Source: Photobacterium atrarenae (GTDB taxonomy: Bacteria > Pseudomonadota > Gammaproteobacteria > Enterobacterales > Vibrionaceae). From it: 64,000 nt of DNA. The notes beneath the pieces were generated by a model, which saw nothing but the letters and a program-made list of their open reading frames with translations, was not told where the DNA came from and did no database searches. The translations under genes were made by a program, and so were the position numbers. Below are positions 45,837-54,741 of the stretch, in pieces. Each line of letters starts with the position of its first letter. The first letter of the stretch is position 1. Where the stretch lies: the NCBI RefSeq assembly GCF_024380015.1, contig NZ_CP101509.1, positions 1,550,001 to 1,614,000 on the forward strand. The letters are read 5' to 3'.

Positions 45837-47338
45837 GCTGCTACCTCATTGATCTGTTTGCCCACCGCACAGGCAAGTAGTTTTTCTTGGTCGGCCTCTG
45901 AAGCCTTGAATTCGCCGCTGATCCGGCCTTCGTGCATCACCAGGATCCGGTCACTCATCCCCAGTACCTCAGGCATTTCCGAAGACACCAGGATGATGCT
46001 CATCCCTTCCGCTTTAAACTGGTTAATTAGCTGATAAATCTCTTTTTTAGCACCGACGTCTACGCCGCGGGTCGGTTCGTCAAGGATCAGTACTTTGGGC
46101 TTGGTCATCAGGCCCTTGGCAATCGCAACCTTCTGCTGATTACCGCCCGACAGGTTGCCGATGATTTGATCCCGGCTCGGGGTTTTGATGTTAAACAGAC
46201 GAATGAAGTCTTCGACGGCTGTCACTTCTTCGCTGTGATCGAGTTGGATCCCTTTTGACAGCTGGTCCAGCGCACAGATCGACATGTTTTCCTTGACCGA
46301 CAACCCCAGCACCAGGCCATCACCTTTTCGATCTTCGGAGATGTAGGCGATCCCGTGAGCTAGGCCTTCCTGTGGGGTGGTCGGATTGATTGGTTTGCCA
46401 TCCAACAGGATATCGCCGGACTCCCGGGGCAGGGCGCCGTAGATGACTTTCATCAGCTCGGTGCGACCCGCACCCATCAGGCCGGAAATCCCGAGGATTT
46501 CACCGCGATCTAAGGTGAAGCTGATCTTGTTTAATCCGGAGCCGCTGAGGTTTTTGACTTCGAGGCAAGTGGTGCCGTGCTGAACATCGATTCGGGGGTA
46601 CTGATCATCCAAGCGGCGACCGACCATCATTTCAATCAGGGTGTCTTCATCGGTGTCAGCGACTGCGCGCTCGCCGATGAACTTGCCGTCACGCAGCACC
46701 GTAATGTCGTCACAGATTTCAAAAATCTCTTTCAGGCGATGAGAGATATAGACAATCCCGCAGCCCTCATCGCGCAACTCGTTGATCACCTTGAACAGGG
46801 ACTCGGTTTCAGTATCGGTCAGGGCGTCGGTCGGCTCATCCATAATGATGACCTGGGATTCAAAGGAGAGCGCTTTGGCAATCTCGACCATTTGCTGCTC
46901 ACCCAGGCTCAGCTCGCCCAGCGGTGTCCGGGCACTGTGCTTTACGTTCAAGCGTTGCAGCAGGGCATCGGCATCGCGATACATTTTGCCCCACTGGATC
47001 CCGCCGAAAGTGCCGGTCGGCTCGCGGCCCAGAAAAATATTTTCGGCAATGGTCAGTTCCGGGATGAGGTTCAGTTCCTGGTGGATGATGCTGATCCCGG
47101 CTTCCTGGGAGTGGCGTGGTCCGTTGAAGTGAACCGGCTGGCCCTGGTAGTGAATTTCACCGGCGTCCATGGCATAGATGCCGGTCAGGGTTTTCATCAG
47201 GGTCGATTTACCGGCCCCGTTTTCACCCATCAAGGCCATCACCTTGCCCGGATATACATTGAGGCTGGCGTGATCCAGGGCCTTCACACCCGGGAATGCT
47301 TTTTCGATGCCTTGTAGCGCGAGAATTGGCTGTTTCAT
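45833..47338 (-). CDS. rbsA: Ribose ABC transporter ATP-binding protein (double ABC domain)
   Basis: This 501-residue protein, the same length as E. coli RbsA, has two ABC domains. The first carries Walker [10 protein letters not shown] (about 36-44), signature [13 protein letters not shown] and Walker [12 protein letters not shown]. The second has a degenerate Walker A ([10 protein letters not shown]) with signature [15 protein letters not shown] and [11 protein letters not shown], as usual in this family. The start at 47338 follows AAGGAAA; an extension upstream would run into rbsD. Confidence 0.96.
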   Translation of the reverse strand: MKQPILALQGIEKAFPGVKALDHASLNVYPGKVMALMGENGAGKSTLMKTLTGIYAMDAGEIHYQGQPVHFNGPRHSQEAGISIIHQELNLIPELTIAENIFLGREPTGTFGGIQWGKMYRDADALLQRLNVKHSARTPLGELSLGEQQMVEIAKALSFESQVIIMDEPTDALTDTETESLFKVINELRDEGCGIVYISHRLKEIFEICDDITVLRDGKFIGERAVADTDEDTLIEMMVGRRLDDQYPRIDVQHGTTCLEVKNLSGSGLNKISFTLDRGEILGISGLMGAGRTELMKVIYGALPRESGDILLDGKPINPTTPQEGLAHGIAYISEDRKGDGLVLGLSVKENMSICALDQLSKGIQLDHSEEVTAVEDFIRLFNIKTPSRDQIIGNLSGGNQQKVAIAKGLMTKPKVLILDEPTRGVDVGAKKEIYQLINQFKAEGMSIILVSSEMPEVLGMSDRILVMHEGRISGEFKASEADQEKLLACAVGKQINEVAA

Positions 47339-47370
47339 GTCATTTCCTTGCAGCTCAGCAAAAAGTCGGG

Positions 47371-47790
47371 TTAAAACACCACGCCAGACTGAAAAATCAC
47401 ATTGGCGTACGGGGTGCACTCGCCGGTGCGGATCACCGCTTTACTCGCGCGGGTCTTGGCCTTGAATGCCTCGTGGCTGATATAGGAGACCGTAATTGCC
47501 TTATCAGTCTGTTGCTCTTCCTGGTGGATCAGGGCCAGCAGTGCCTGATGGTGTTCCGGGCTTACCTCGGCAAATTCTTCAGCTATGACGGCGCCTTCAA
47601 TCTGCATTTCGCTTAATACCGCTTTGATGGTGTCGATGAATGCCGGAACACCCGGGATCAGTGCCAGATCGATACGCTGGGTTTCTGCCGGGATTGGCAG
47701 CCCGGCATCGCAGATGGTCACTTCATCCGTGTGGCCGAGGGTTGCAATCAGATGGGACAATTCGGCATGAATCAGAGCGCTTTTTTTCAT
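47371..47790 (-). CDS. rbsD: D-ribose pyranase
   Basis: This 139-residue cytoplasmic enzyme interconverts the pyranose and furanose forms of ribose so that ribokinase can use it. The pattern is typical: NAELS-like [27 protein letters not shown] with the catalytic His region at the N-terminus, and a C-terminal [27 protein letters not shown]. It is the first gene of the rbs operon, directly after the operator region. Confidence 0.95.
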   Translation of the reverse strand: MKKSALIHAELSHLIATLGHTDEVTICDAGLPIPAETQRIDLALIPGVPAFIDTIKAVLSEMQIEGAVIAEEFAEVSPEHHQALLALIHQEEQQTDKAITVSYISHEAFKAKTRASKAVIRTGECTPYANVIFQSGVVF

Positions 47791-47864
47791 GGTGGCACCT
47801 TAATCAGTCGTGTCGTGTGAGTGAGCCTAAGCACGACTCGTGTGACGACAGTTGTTGTTTTTAT

Positions 47865-47926
47865 AGCCATCGAAACGATTACGCAAACGTTTCGATGGCT
47901 TGAAATGTAGATCGAAACGTTTCGAT
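47865..47926. promoter_or_regulatory. Two RbsR-type operators upstream of rbsD
   Basis: ATCGAAACGTTTCGAT (47911-47926) is a perfect 16-bp palindrome with the LacI-family CG centre. AGCCATCGAAACG (47865-47877) and CGTTTCGATGGCT (47888-47900) are perfect 13-bp inverted repeats around ten bases. Both contain the CGAAACG half-site expected for RbsR, so two repressor dimers could bind about 34 bp apart. The rest of interval 47791-48147 has no supported ORF. Confidence 0.75.
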
Positions 47927-47949
47927 GATCATCGTTTTCCCCGACAAAA

Positions 47950-47965
47950 TGTGACATATATCAGA
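47950..47965. promoter_or_regulatory. CRP-like site upstream of the rbs operators
   Basis: TGTGA-CATATA-TCAGA matches TGTGA-N6-TCACA at 9 of 10 positions. Its place, promoter-distal to the operators, is suitable for activation of the leftward rbs transcript by cAMP-CRP. Confidence 0.6.
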
Positions 47966-48147
47966 ACTCGACCGGATAATTTGCACAAAAGGAGGGAGCG
48001 ATCACAGACCAGGGGGATGACAGGGCAGTGACATGCGGCAGAGAAATGTCATTTAATGTAAATTGTTGCAGGGGCGATTGGTTAGAAGCAGAAAAAGCCT
48101 TATCATGAACGCTTTGACCGTATTTGTCTGAAAAATGATTCCCGGCT

Positions 48148-48393
48148 ATGGTATTTTCTGAAATGAACATGCTCCCTGCTTTGCTGGTCACAGCGCCTGC
48201 TTTGGTGTTGTGTCTGATGATCGGACTCAAAACACGAAAAACCTGGATGGCGAGACTTTCTCTGATTGGGCTTACGTTTGCTTTGGTCTTGCTGGTGAGT
48301 TCGGTGTATATGGATTATCAGTATTTCGAGGATTGCCTGCTGCCGAACTCAGAGTTTGATATCTTCCTGGAGGACTGTATTTCGCTGCATTAA
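48148..48393 (+). CDS. Small membrane protein, 81 residues, uncharacterised
   Basis: This short protein has two predicted hydrophobic helices (about residues 9-26 and 37-53) separated by a basic loop (GLKTRKTWMARLS), then a Cys-containing acidic tail (FEDCLLPNSEFDIFLEDC). The start may be ATG 48148 or 48163; neither has a good ribosome-binding site. Its end overlaps the convergent modE gene by 4 bp. The membrane pattern and clean length suggest a real gene, but no family is recognised. Confidence 0.5.
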   Translation: MVFSEMNMLPALLVTAPALVLCLMIGLKTRKTWMARLSLIGLTFALVLLVSSVYMDYQYFEDCLLPNSEFDIFLEDCISLH

Positions 48394-49193
48394 CAGAGAG
48401 TGGCTATGATCACCTGAGTGGAAGCAAAGTATGCCATTGCCGGCTGATCTGTGGCCAGCGGTTGGTTGTCTTCCAGGCTGTAATCAATCAGCGCGCAAAT
48501 CTCATCCTGCTCATCCAGTTTGAGCAGCACTTCTGCTGTCCCCCCATCTTGCTGAACTGCAGAAACAACCCCTTGCAGGCAGTTATCCCAAACCGGTTCA
48601 ATATTAATGGCTTCATTCGGTGCTTGCGGACGAATGTGAATCGCGGGCCCCTTGATGAGCGCAATGACATCCTTTTCGGGAGCTAATTCCAGCCGTTGGG
48701 TGCTGCCGTGGGTGATCGTCGCGCAAAGTTGCTGGCCGCTTTTCAGGGCAATCCAGACCTTGTCGTGCAGGCTGTGGCGCTCAATGTGACTGATAGTGCC
48801 AAATAGCTGATTTCGTGCGCTTGTCTGGAGTGAAAATTTGGTCATTACCCCCAAAAGACTGTGCAGCGGGGCATCGGGATCATTCAAGGCTTTCAGGCCC
48901 ATGTTCTGAATGGTATCGAGCAAGTCATACATTTGCACCAGGCGGCTGCCAAATTCGGTGAGCGCTGCGCCGCCGCCACCTTTGCCGCCTTTTTCGCTGG
49001 CAATCAGCGGTGTATCAGCGCGCTTATTCATGTCCTTGATCGCATCATAAGCGGCTTTGTAGCTGATCCCGGCCTGTTTGGCACCCTGGCTGATTGAACC
49101 GGTTTGTTGGATGGCCTTCAATAGGGCAATCCTGCGGGGGTTGGCAAACACTTTACCGTTTTCAGAGAGCGTCAGCAGGGCGTCAAAGTCCAT
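48390..49193 (-). CDS. modE: Molybdate-responsive transcriptional regulator ModE
   Basis: This 267-residue protein has an N-terminal winged HTH (ANPRRIALLKAIQQTGSISQGAKQAGISYKAAYDAIKDMNK, then SEKGGKGGGGAALTEFG), exactly the ModE pattern. Two C-terminal MOP/TOBE molybdate-binding domains follow (about 125-265: SARNQLFGTISHIERH, and CLQGVVSAVQQDGGTAEVLLKL). Molybdate-loaded ModE controls modABC and molybdoenzyme genes. No mod transport genes or clear ModE site are in the window, so its targets lie elsewhere. Confidence 0.93.
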   Translation of the reverse strand: MDFDALLTLSENGKVFANPRRIALLKAIQQTGSISQGAKQAGISYKAAYDAIKDMNKRADTPLIASEKGGKGGGGAALTEFGSRLVQMYDLLDTIQNMGLKALNDPDAPLHSLLGVMTKFSLQTSARNQLFGTISHIERHSLHDKVWIALKSGQQLCATITHGSTQRLELAPEKDVIALIKGPAIHIRPQAPNEAINIEPVWDNCLQGVVSAVQQDGGTAEVLLKLDEQDEICALIDYSLEDNQPLATDQPAMAYFASTQVIIATLC

Positions 49194-49378
49194 GGAGTAC
49201 CAGTTTGTTTGTTCAGGAGCGGAATGCCGTTTGATTATAACAATGAAGGTATTGATTTGAATATAAAAAAGCTGCGTGTGAGCTTCTTTGGAATTCGACC
49301 CGGTATTTCATGTAATCAATGGCACCTTCGGGCTGGAGTGTGCCAGAATAACCCTTTTGGACAATTGATAGAGGATAC

Positions 49379-49882
49379 ATGGCAGTACTCGATATTTTAG
49401 CAGCGCCGGATAGTCAGCTGCGAAGTCAGGCCGTTGAGGTGAAAGATATTGATGCGGTTCAGCCATTCATTGATGACCTGCTGGAGACGATGTATAGCAC
49501 CCCGAATGGGATTGGCCTGGCTGCAACTCAGGTTGGGCGAACCGAAGCCATTGTGGTTATTGACATTTCTGAGCAGCGCAATGAGCCGCTGATCCTGGTA
49601 AACCCGAGAGTTGTTCACGGGGAAGGGGAGTCGGTGGGGCAGGAAGGTTGTCTGTCGGTGCCCGGCTATTATGCGGATGTCCCGCGCTTTACCAAGGTAA
49701 CGGTGGAAGCGCTGGATCGCCATGGCCAGCCGATCATACTGGAGCGCGATGATTTTCTCGCGGTGGTGATGCAGCATGAAATTGATCATTTGCTGGGTAA
49801 GCTGTTTATTGATTATTTGTCGCCGTTGAAAAAGCAAATGGCGCTCAAGAAAGTCAAAAAGCATTTGAAGAACATGGGATAG
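49379..49882 (+). CDS. def: Peptide deformylase
   Basis: This 167-residue metalloenzyme removes the formyl group from nascent proteins. All three family motifs are present: GIGLAATQ (44-51), QEGCLS (88-93, Cys91 metal ligand) and QHEIDHL (His133 and His137 ligands, Glu134 catalytic). It is separate from any fmt/rsm context, so it is probably a second deformylase of this genome rather than the canonical def-fmt copy. That is inference, because the rest of the genome is not visible. Confidence 0.94.
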   Translation: MAVLDILAAPDSQLRSQAVEVKDIDAVQPFIDDLLETMYSTPNGIGLAATQVGRTEAIVVIDISEQRNEPLILVNPRVVHGEGESVGQEGCLSVPGYYADVPRFTKVTVEALDRHGQPIILERDDFLAVVMQHEIDHLLGKLFIDYLSPLKKQMALKKVKKHLKNMG

Positions 49883-49900
49883 CGATGGCCTGAAACAAGG

Positions 49901-49924
49901 CCGCGAGAGCCAGGGCTCTCGCGG
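49901..49924. terminator. Hairpin after def
   Basis: CCGCGAGAGCC and GGCTCTCGCGG are perfect 11-bp arms around AG, followed by TTGTG rather than a full T run. It lies between convergent genes. Confidence 0.65.
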
Positions 49925-49970
49925 TTGTGATAATGTCTGGCAGCTAGTTGTCGCATCGTAGTCAGCCGCT

Positions 49971-50594
49971 TTAAGGTCGGCTGGACGTCAGGCGGACATC
50001 TGTTTCGGCCAGCATGACCGGGGTAAAGGTTAGTTGCTCCAGCTCAGGGTGCATTTCTCTGAGTAAAGGCTGATCGCGCTGTTGTGCGTCACTGTAGGTG
50101 ATGTAGCCATAGCCGCTGGGGTATTCGATGTTCCATAGCTTACTTTTGGCAACCAGGCTGGACGTAATAAACTGGCCGATATAGGTTACCTGGCCGGGTG
50201 CGATGGTGAACACCAATCCCAGCTCTTCGGAAGATTTAGAGCGAATTGACTTGTTACCGTTGCTGCCCTTAAAGCCGATCGAAAAGAGTTCATACTCGCC
50301 GGCCGGTAACGGTAGGTAGAACAGCTGGCCTTTCAGGGTTTCACTGTCAAAATCTGTGTCTTCGTGGTTACTGGCGACGGTCAGGAAGGCATCGTCGCCA
50401 CGTTGACGAATATAGAGGGTGGTGATCAGGCCTTCTCCCGAAGCGGGCCATACGGTGGTCGCGCTCAGACTTCCGGCTAAAAATCCGACGGGCTGCTCTT
50501 CAGTCGGTTCGTACTTTTCAGGCAGTGAAACGTAAACGCCGCTGCTACAGCCAATGAGTAACTGGCTGATAAGAATGAAAATGAAGACTCTCAT
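49971..50594 (-). CDS. Uncharacterised lipoprotein, 207 residues
   Basis: This protein has a lipoprotein signal (MRVFIFILISQLLIGCSSG, lipobox LIGC, lipidated Cys at residue 16) and a beta-rich mature domain. The segment LPAGEYELFSIGFKG resembles short carboxypeptidase-regulatory or DUF2846-like beta sandwiches. Position +2 after the Cys is Ser, so outer-membrane sorting is expected. No catalytic motif was seen. It is preceded by a 323-bp gap (50595-50917), which holds only AT-rich promoter-like sequence and the terminator of the next gene. Confidence 0.7.
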   Translation of the reverse strand: MRVFIFILISQLLIGCSSGVYVSLPEKYEPTEEQPVGFLAGSLSATTVWPASGEGLITTLYIRQRGDDAFLTVASNHEDTDFDSETLKGQLFYLPLPAGEYELFSIGFKGSNGNKSIRSKSSEELGLVFTIAPGQVTYIGQFITSSLVAKSKLWNIEYPSGYGYITYSDAQQRDQPLLREMHPELEQLTFTPVMLAETDVRLTSSRP

Positions 50595-50864
50595 CGGATT
50601 GCGATCCCTGCGCTGTTCTGGAAATACTATGTCAGTGTGTTAGCGACTTGTCTTACCGCTATTCAGTGACAACAACGCCTCTATATATGCCACATATTGT
50701 ATTAAGTATCACTGAGTAAATGCGTTTTGCTGCTTTTTAAGGTCAGATTTATGAGGTTGTACACGAAAATTCTGGTGGGGTCTTACATCATGCCTGTTTG
50801 GCTGAGAGGGGACTCTGATGCTAAGTGCTTCAGTAAAAAAAGGAAAATACAGAGAGAAAGGTCA

Positions 50865-50905
50865 AAAAATCAATCAGCCTGTGTGTCATCGCCAGGCTGA
50901 TTGAA
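50865..50905 (-). terminator. Terminator after the 155-residue gene
   Basis: CAATCAGCCTG and CAGGCTGATTG pair perfectly over 11 bp; on the reverse strand a run of six T follows. Confidence 0.8.
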
Positions 50906-50917
50906 GCGAATGGGGGA

Positions 50918-51385
50918 TCAGGACTTATTTTTAAGTTTGTCTGTATCGATCACATTCTTAAACTTGCCGGCTTTACTCAGCAGGTAGTCGACGTCTGGCG
51001 GGAAGTCCTTATTGGACTTGGCATGCTTCATCATATCAAACACGGTAAATTCGGTCAGAATGGCATATTGATAGGATGAAAACTCGCCGTTGGCTTGCAA
51101 GGTCGGATCAAAATACTGATCACCTTTGCGAATAATGGCATGGTCAACGATAGGGTCTTCGCAACGATAACCCAGGACATAGCGATCGCCTTTGCCGTAG
51201 ATAACATTCATATAGCTGTTATAAAAGCACTCGCCTTCTGTTGCGGTGCAGCTTTCCAGAGCCGCTTCATCCAAGGCCGAGACCGTTACAATCCGAATTT
51301 TATCTGCTTTATAGTTTAACGCTGTCAGTTGGCGACGTACTTCGTCAAGGTTTACATCTGTCACTTCTTTTACCGTCTCTAACAA
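50918..51385 (-). CDS. Uncharacterised soluble protein, up to 155 residues
   Basis: No family is recognised. The protein is acidic to neutral and mixed alpha/beta, with two Cys in the middle (ESCTATEGECFYN) and a C-terminal helix rich in Lys. There is no signal peptide. The ORF opens with TTG at 51385, but a perfect TATAAT (reverse strand, about 51396-51401) lies just upstream. The true start may therefore be the GTG at 51364, or the message may be nearly leaderless. It is a single gene with its own terminator. Confidence 0.65.
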   Translation of the reverse strand: MLETVKEVTDVNLDEVRRQLTALNYKADKIRIVTVSALDEAALESCTATEGECFYNSYMNVIYGKGDRYVLGYRCEDPIVDHAIIRKGDQYFDPTLQANGEFSSYQYAILTEFTVFDMMKHAKSNKDFPPDVDYLLSKAGKFKNVIDTDKLKNKS

Positions 51386-51547
51386 AAAACGGCGGTATTA
51401 TACCTCTCCCTCTGAAAAATGACACGGTAACACATGGCAAGAACCTGAGGATTGGGGCGAAAAGCCGTGGGTTGACAATCACCTGAAGCTTCTTGCCATC
51501 AAACGATGATAAGAAATGGCATTTTTTTATAGATATAGATATTTAAA

Positions 51548-51562
51548 TGAGATTTATTTTCA
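51548..51562. promoter_or_regulatory. Possible Fur box upstream of the TonB2 cluster
   Basis: TGAGATT-T-ATTTTCA matches the 7-1-7 Fur repeat at 12 of 15 positions, about 105 bp before the first gene. It would fit iron-regulated expression of a TonB system, but the match is modest in AT-rich sequence. Confidence 0.4.
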
Positions 51563-51665
51563 ATTAAGATGACATCCGTTTACTTGAGCAAGCTGGACGT
51601 AGAAGCTTGTAATTTCAGTAAAATTCACTCAGTGAATTTTTAATTTGCGTGCATTCCCGTAAAAG

Positions 51666-52442
51666 ATGAATTGCCAGATGAACTTAAAGAAATCCAGTCT
51701 CGCGCTGATCATGATCAGCCTGAGTGCCGGCGCACAAGCCGATAGTCTCGATACTGCCCGAGCCATTGAAAGCAAAACCAATGCAGCGTCGGTTTACAGC
51801 CAGAAGAAAATTGACAAAAGTGCTGAGGCGGCACTTGCGATGAAAGCGGAAGTTGAAATGCTTCAGGAAGAAGTGAAGAACCTGGAGGTTTACCGCGACC
51901 ACCTGGCCCGGCTGGTAGCCAGCCAGGACGCCGAAGTGGACAGCTTGAACCATCAAATCGTCGGTATTCAGGAAACCCGACAGGGGGTGGTGCCGCTGAT
52001 GTACAAGATGATTGACGGGCTGAAGCAAATCGTGGCAACCGATAAGCCGATTCGTCAACAACAGCGTCTGGCCCGGGTGGCCAAACTTGAATTTATGATG
52101 GCGCAAGCAGATGTCAGTGATGCTGAGAAATATCGCCGGATCCTGGAAGCTTACCAAATCGAGATGGACTACGGCACCAAACTGGGTGTATTCCAAGGGC
52201 CGCTGGCACTGTCGGAGCAGGAATCGATAGAAGCGGATCAATTGTATCTGGGCCGGATTTCACTGGTTGCCCGCAGCCTGGATGGCACCCGCTACTGGGC
52301 CTGGAATGACACCAGCGACAGCTGGCAGAGCCTGGATAACCAAATGGCGGCGGATGTGGACAAGGCCTTTGCGATTGCGACCAAACAAGCTGCACCAAGC
52401 CTTGTGACCTTACCTGTTTCTGTGAACGTGGAGAGCAACTAA
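51666..52442 (+). CDS. DUF3450 family periplasmic coiled-coil protein (TonB2 cluster)
   Basis: This 258-residue protein has a signal peptide (LKKSSLALIMISLSAGAQA) and a long heptad-rich coiled coil (about residues 45-110: AEAALAMKAEVEMLQEEVKNLEVYRDHLARLV). A globular C-terminal part includes RYWAWNDTSDSWQSLD. This matches the DUF3450 proteins found first in Vibrio-type TonB2 clusters. It is thought to support the energy-transducing complex from the periplasm. The start may be ATG 51666 or 51678. It is followed without gap by the long ExbB-like gene. Confidence 0.85.
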   Translation: MNCQMNLKKSSLALIMISLSAGAQADSLDTARAIESKTNAASVYSQKKIDKSAEAALAMKAEVEMLQEEVKNLEVYRDHLARLVASQDAEVDSLNHQIVGIQETRQGVVPLMYKMIDGLKQIVATDKPIRQQQRLARVAKLEFMMAQADVSDAEKYRRILEAYQIEMDYGTKLGVFQGPLALSEQESIEADQLYLGRISLVARSLDGTRYWAWNDTSDSWQSLDNQMAADVDKAFAIATKQAAPSLVTLPVSVNVESN

Positions 52443-53777
52443 ATGAAGATCAAAGCGTTAGCAGCAGCACTCTGCCTGTTCACCCTGCCGGTTACAGCGA
52501 TGGCGAATACTGAGCTGGTCGACAAGACCCGCCAAGCGCAGCAGGTGCAAAAAGCACATAATGCTGAGCGTGAAGCCGGCTTTAAGCAAACGGAAAAAGA
52601 GATCCGGGCACAGCTGAATGCGTTGAAGGCGAAGAAAAAGCAGCTGCAGCAGGAAACGGATCAGCTGAGCGAAACCTTCAGCGACAATGAAAACAAGCTG
52701 GCTCAGCTGGAAGAACAACTGCGACTGGAAACCGGGAGCCTGGGAGAGTTGTTTGGCGTGGTGCGTCAATCCGCCAAAGAGCTGGACTCCGAAATGGAAT
52801 TTTCGGTGACCGGGGCTGATCGGCATGCCTTCAAAGATGTTGTCGAAGAAGTGGTTGAAGCCAAAGCACTGCCGTCTTTGTCCCAGCTAACTGCCTTATG
52901 GCAGGGCATGAGCGATCAAATTACCGCCAGTGCAGAAATGCGTAAAGTGACCGTCCCTTTTATTAATGGTGAAGGCTATCAGTCGGATGTTCAGGCTTAT
53001 CGCCTGGGGAGCATCGGTCTGATTGGTGAGCAGGGCTATCTTGCCTGGGACGGCAAGCGTCAGGTCGCCACGCCTTATCTGAAACAGCCGGAGCACGGGC
53101 CATTATTTGGCACCCTATCACCGCTAATGGACTCCGGGATACAGGCGGCTGTCGTCGACCCGTCTCGCGGGATCATGCTGGAACAGCTGGCCAACACACC
53201 GGAGCTGAAAGATCGGATCGAGCACGGCGGTGTGGTCGGCAAGATCATTCTGGGTCTGCTGGCCGTTGGGGTGGTGATTGCGCTGTTCCGCGGCATCAAG
53301 CTGCTGGTGATCCGTCAGCAAATCAAATCACAGCTGAAGACTCCGGCACAACCGGGGAATAACCCACTGGGCCGGGTGCTGAGTGTATACGACAAAGAGC
53401 AGAACCGTTCGGTGGAAGCTCTGGAACTGCGCCTGCTCGAAACGATTGTTGACGAGCAGCAGGGCCTGGAGAAAGGTCTGTCGATGCTGAAACTCCTGGC
53501 GGCGCTGGCGCCGATGCTGGGTCTGCTGGGCACCGTGACCGGGATGATTGAAACCTTCCAGGTGATCACCCAGTTTGGCAATGGCGATCCGACCGTGATG
53601 GCCGGCGGGATCTCAATGGCGCTGGTCACTACCGTGCTGGGCCTGATTGCGGCAATGCCGCTGCTGTTGGCGCACAACGTGCTCAGCACCCAGGCCGAAA
53701 CGATCCGTAATATCCTGGAGAAGCAGGGGATTAGCCTCGTTGCCGCACAAGCAGAACAAGCAGGAAGTGCAGCCTGA
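52443..53777 (+). CDS. TtpC-like long MotA/TolQ/ExbB proton-channel protein
   Basis: This 444-residue protein has a signal-like N-terminus (MKIKALAAALCLFTLPVTAMA) and a periplasmic coiled-coil extension (about 30-110). A C-terminal ExbB/TolQ-like membrane domain follows, with helices near 275-295, 350-375 and 395-415, the motif LAALAPMLGLLGTVTGMI and GISMALVTTVLGLIAAMP. In Vibrio this long ExbB-like protein (TtpC) is needed for TonB2-dependent uptake of siderophores. It ends overlapping the exbB start. Confidence 0.88.
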   Translation: MKIKALAAALCLFTLPVTAMANTELVDKTRQAQQVQKAHNAEREAGFKQTEKEIRAQLNALKAKKKQLQQETDQLSETFSDNENKLAQLEEQLRLETGSLGELFGVVRQSAKELDSEMEFSVTGADRHAFKDVVEEVVEAKALPSLSQLTALWQGMSDQITASAEMRKVTVPFINGEGYQSDVQAYRLGSIGLIGEQGYLAWDGKRQVATPYLKQPEHGPLFGTLSPLMDSGIQAAVVDPSRGIMLEQLANTPELKDRIEHGGVVGKIILGLLAVGVVIALFRGIKLLVIRQQIKSQLKTPAQPGNNPLGRVLSVYDKEQNRSVEALELRLLETIVDEQQGLEKGLSMLKLLAALAPMLGLLGTVTGMIETFQVITQFGNGDPTVMAGGISMALVTTVLGLIAAMPLLLAHNVLSTQAETIRNILEKQGISLVAAQAEQAGSAA

Positions 53778-54337
53778 TGGAAACATCACTATTTGAACTA
53801 CCCATATTGCAGACCCTCGGTGTTGAAGGTTGGTGGTTCACCTTGCAGCATTTCATGAACCAGGGCGGCCAGGTGTTATGGTGGCTGGCTGCTGTGGTCC
53901 TAGTGAAGTGGTTGCTGGTGATTGAGCGGGTGTTGTACCTGCTCATCACTTATCCGAAACAACAGCAGGGCTGGCTCCGGCAGTGGCAGGCCAGAGCCGA
54001 TCAGACGTCCTGGCATGCTCGTGTACAGCGAGAGGGCTGGTTGAGTGAAGCGCGAATTGCTTTGAGTCAGAATCTGAACTTAATCAAGGTGCTGGTGGCG
54101 ATTTGTCCGATGCTGGGCTTGCTGGGCACAGTGACCGGGATGATTTCGGTGTTTGATGTGATGTCGACCCAGGGCAGCAGTCAGCCGAAATTGATGGCCT
54201 CCGGGATCTCCCTGGCGACCCTGCCAACCATGGCCGGGATGGTCGCGGCTTTAGCCGGAATGTTTGTTCACGCACGTTTGGCGAAGGTGTGCCACTGGCG
54301 TGAACTGAAGTTAGAAAAGTTATTGAGGAGTCAGTGA
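53777..54337 (+). CDS. exbB: ExbB-type biopolymer transport proton channel (TonB2 system)
   Basis: This 186-residue inner-membrane protein has three helices (near 30-52, 108-130 and 145-165) and the ExbB motif VAICPMLGLLGTVTGMISVFD. It forms the pentameric proton channel that energises TonB. It overlaps the preceding stop by 1 base and exbD by 4 bases (ATGA). Confidence 0.92.
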   Translation: METSLFELPILQTLGVEGWWFTLQHFMNQGGQVLWWLAAVVLVKWLLVIERVLYLLITYPKQQQGWLRQWQARADQTSWHARVQREGWLSEARIALSQNLNLIKVLVAICPMLGLLGTVTGMISVFDVMSTQGSSQPKLMASGISLATLPTMAGMVAALAGMFVHARLAKVCHWRELKLEKLLRSQ

Positions 54338-54741
54338 TGAGACTGAATCGTCCGTCTTCCGCCCGGGAAGAAGCCCAGGTGGATTTGACCTCCATGCTGG
54401 ACATCGTATTTATCATGCTGATCTTCTTTATTGTGACCAGCTCGTTTGTCCGCGAATCCGGGGTGGAGGTGAACCGTCCCCAGGCCAGCCATGTGGTGAG
54501 CCAGAAAGATGCCGGTATTTTTGTCGCCATCACCTCCGCCAACGATATCTATATTGATAAGCGGGTGGTGGATGTGGAGCGGGTTCAGGCCACTCTGGAG
54601 CACTTGTTGCTCGATCAGCCGGAAGCCTCGATGGTGATCCAGGCCGATGAGCATGCATACAACGGCACGGTCGTGAAAGTGATGGATGCGGCCAAAGGGG
54701 CCGGTGTGAAGAACATTGCCCTGGCTGCGGAGAAAGGCTGA
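54334..54741 (+). CDS. exbD: ExbD-type biopolymer transport protein (TonB2 system)
   Basis: This 135-residue protein has one N-terminal helix preceded by DLTSMLDIVFIMLIFFIVTSSF, where the Asp in LTSMLD is the conserved proton-path residue. A periplasmic alpha/beta domain follows. It pairs with ExbB to drive TonB. It shares one base with the tonB start (TGATG). Confidence 0.93.
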   Translation: MMRLNRPSSAREEAQVDLTSMLDIVFIMLIFFIVTSSFVRESGVEVNRPQASHVVSQKDAGIFVAITSANDIYIDKRVVDVERVQATLEHLLLDQPEASMVIQADEHAYNGTVVKVMDAAKGAGVKNIALAAEKG

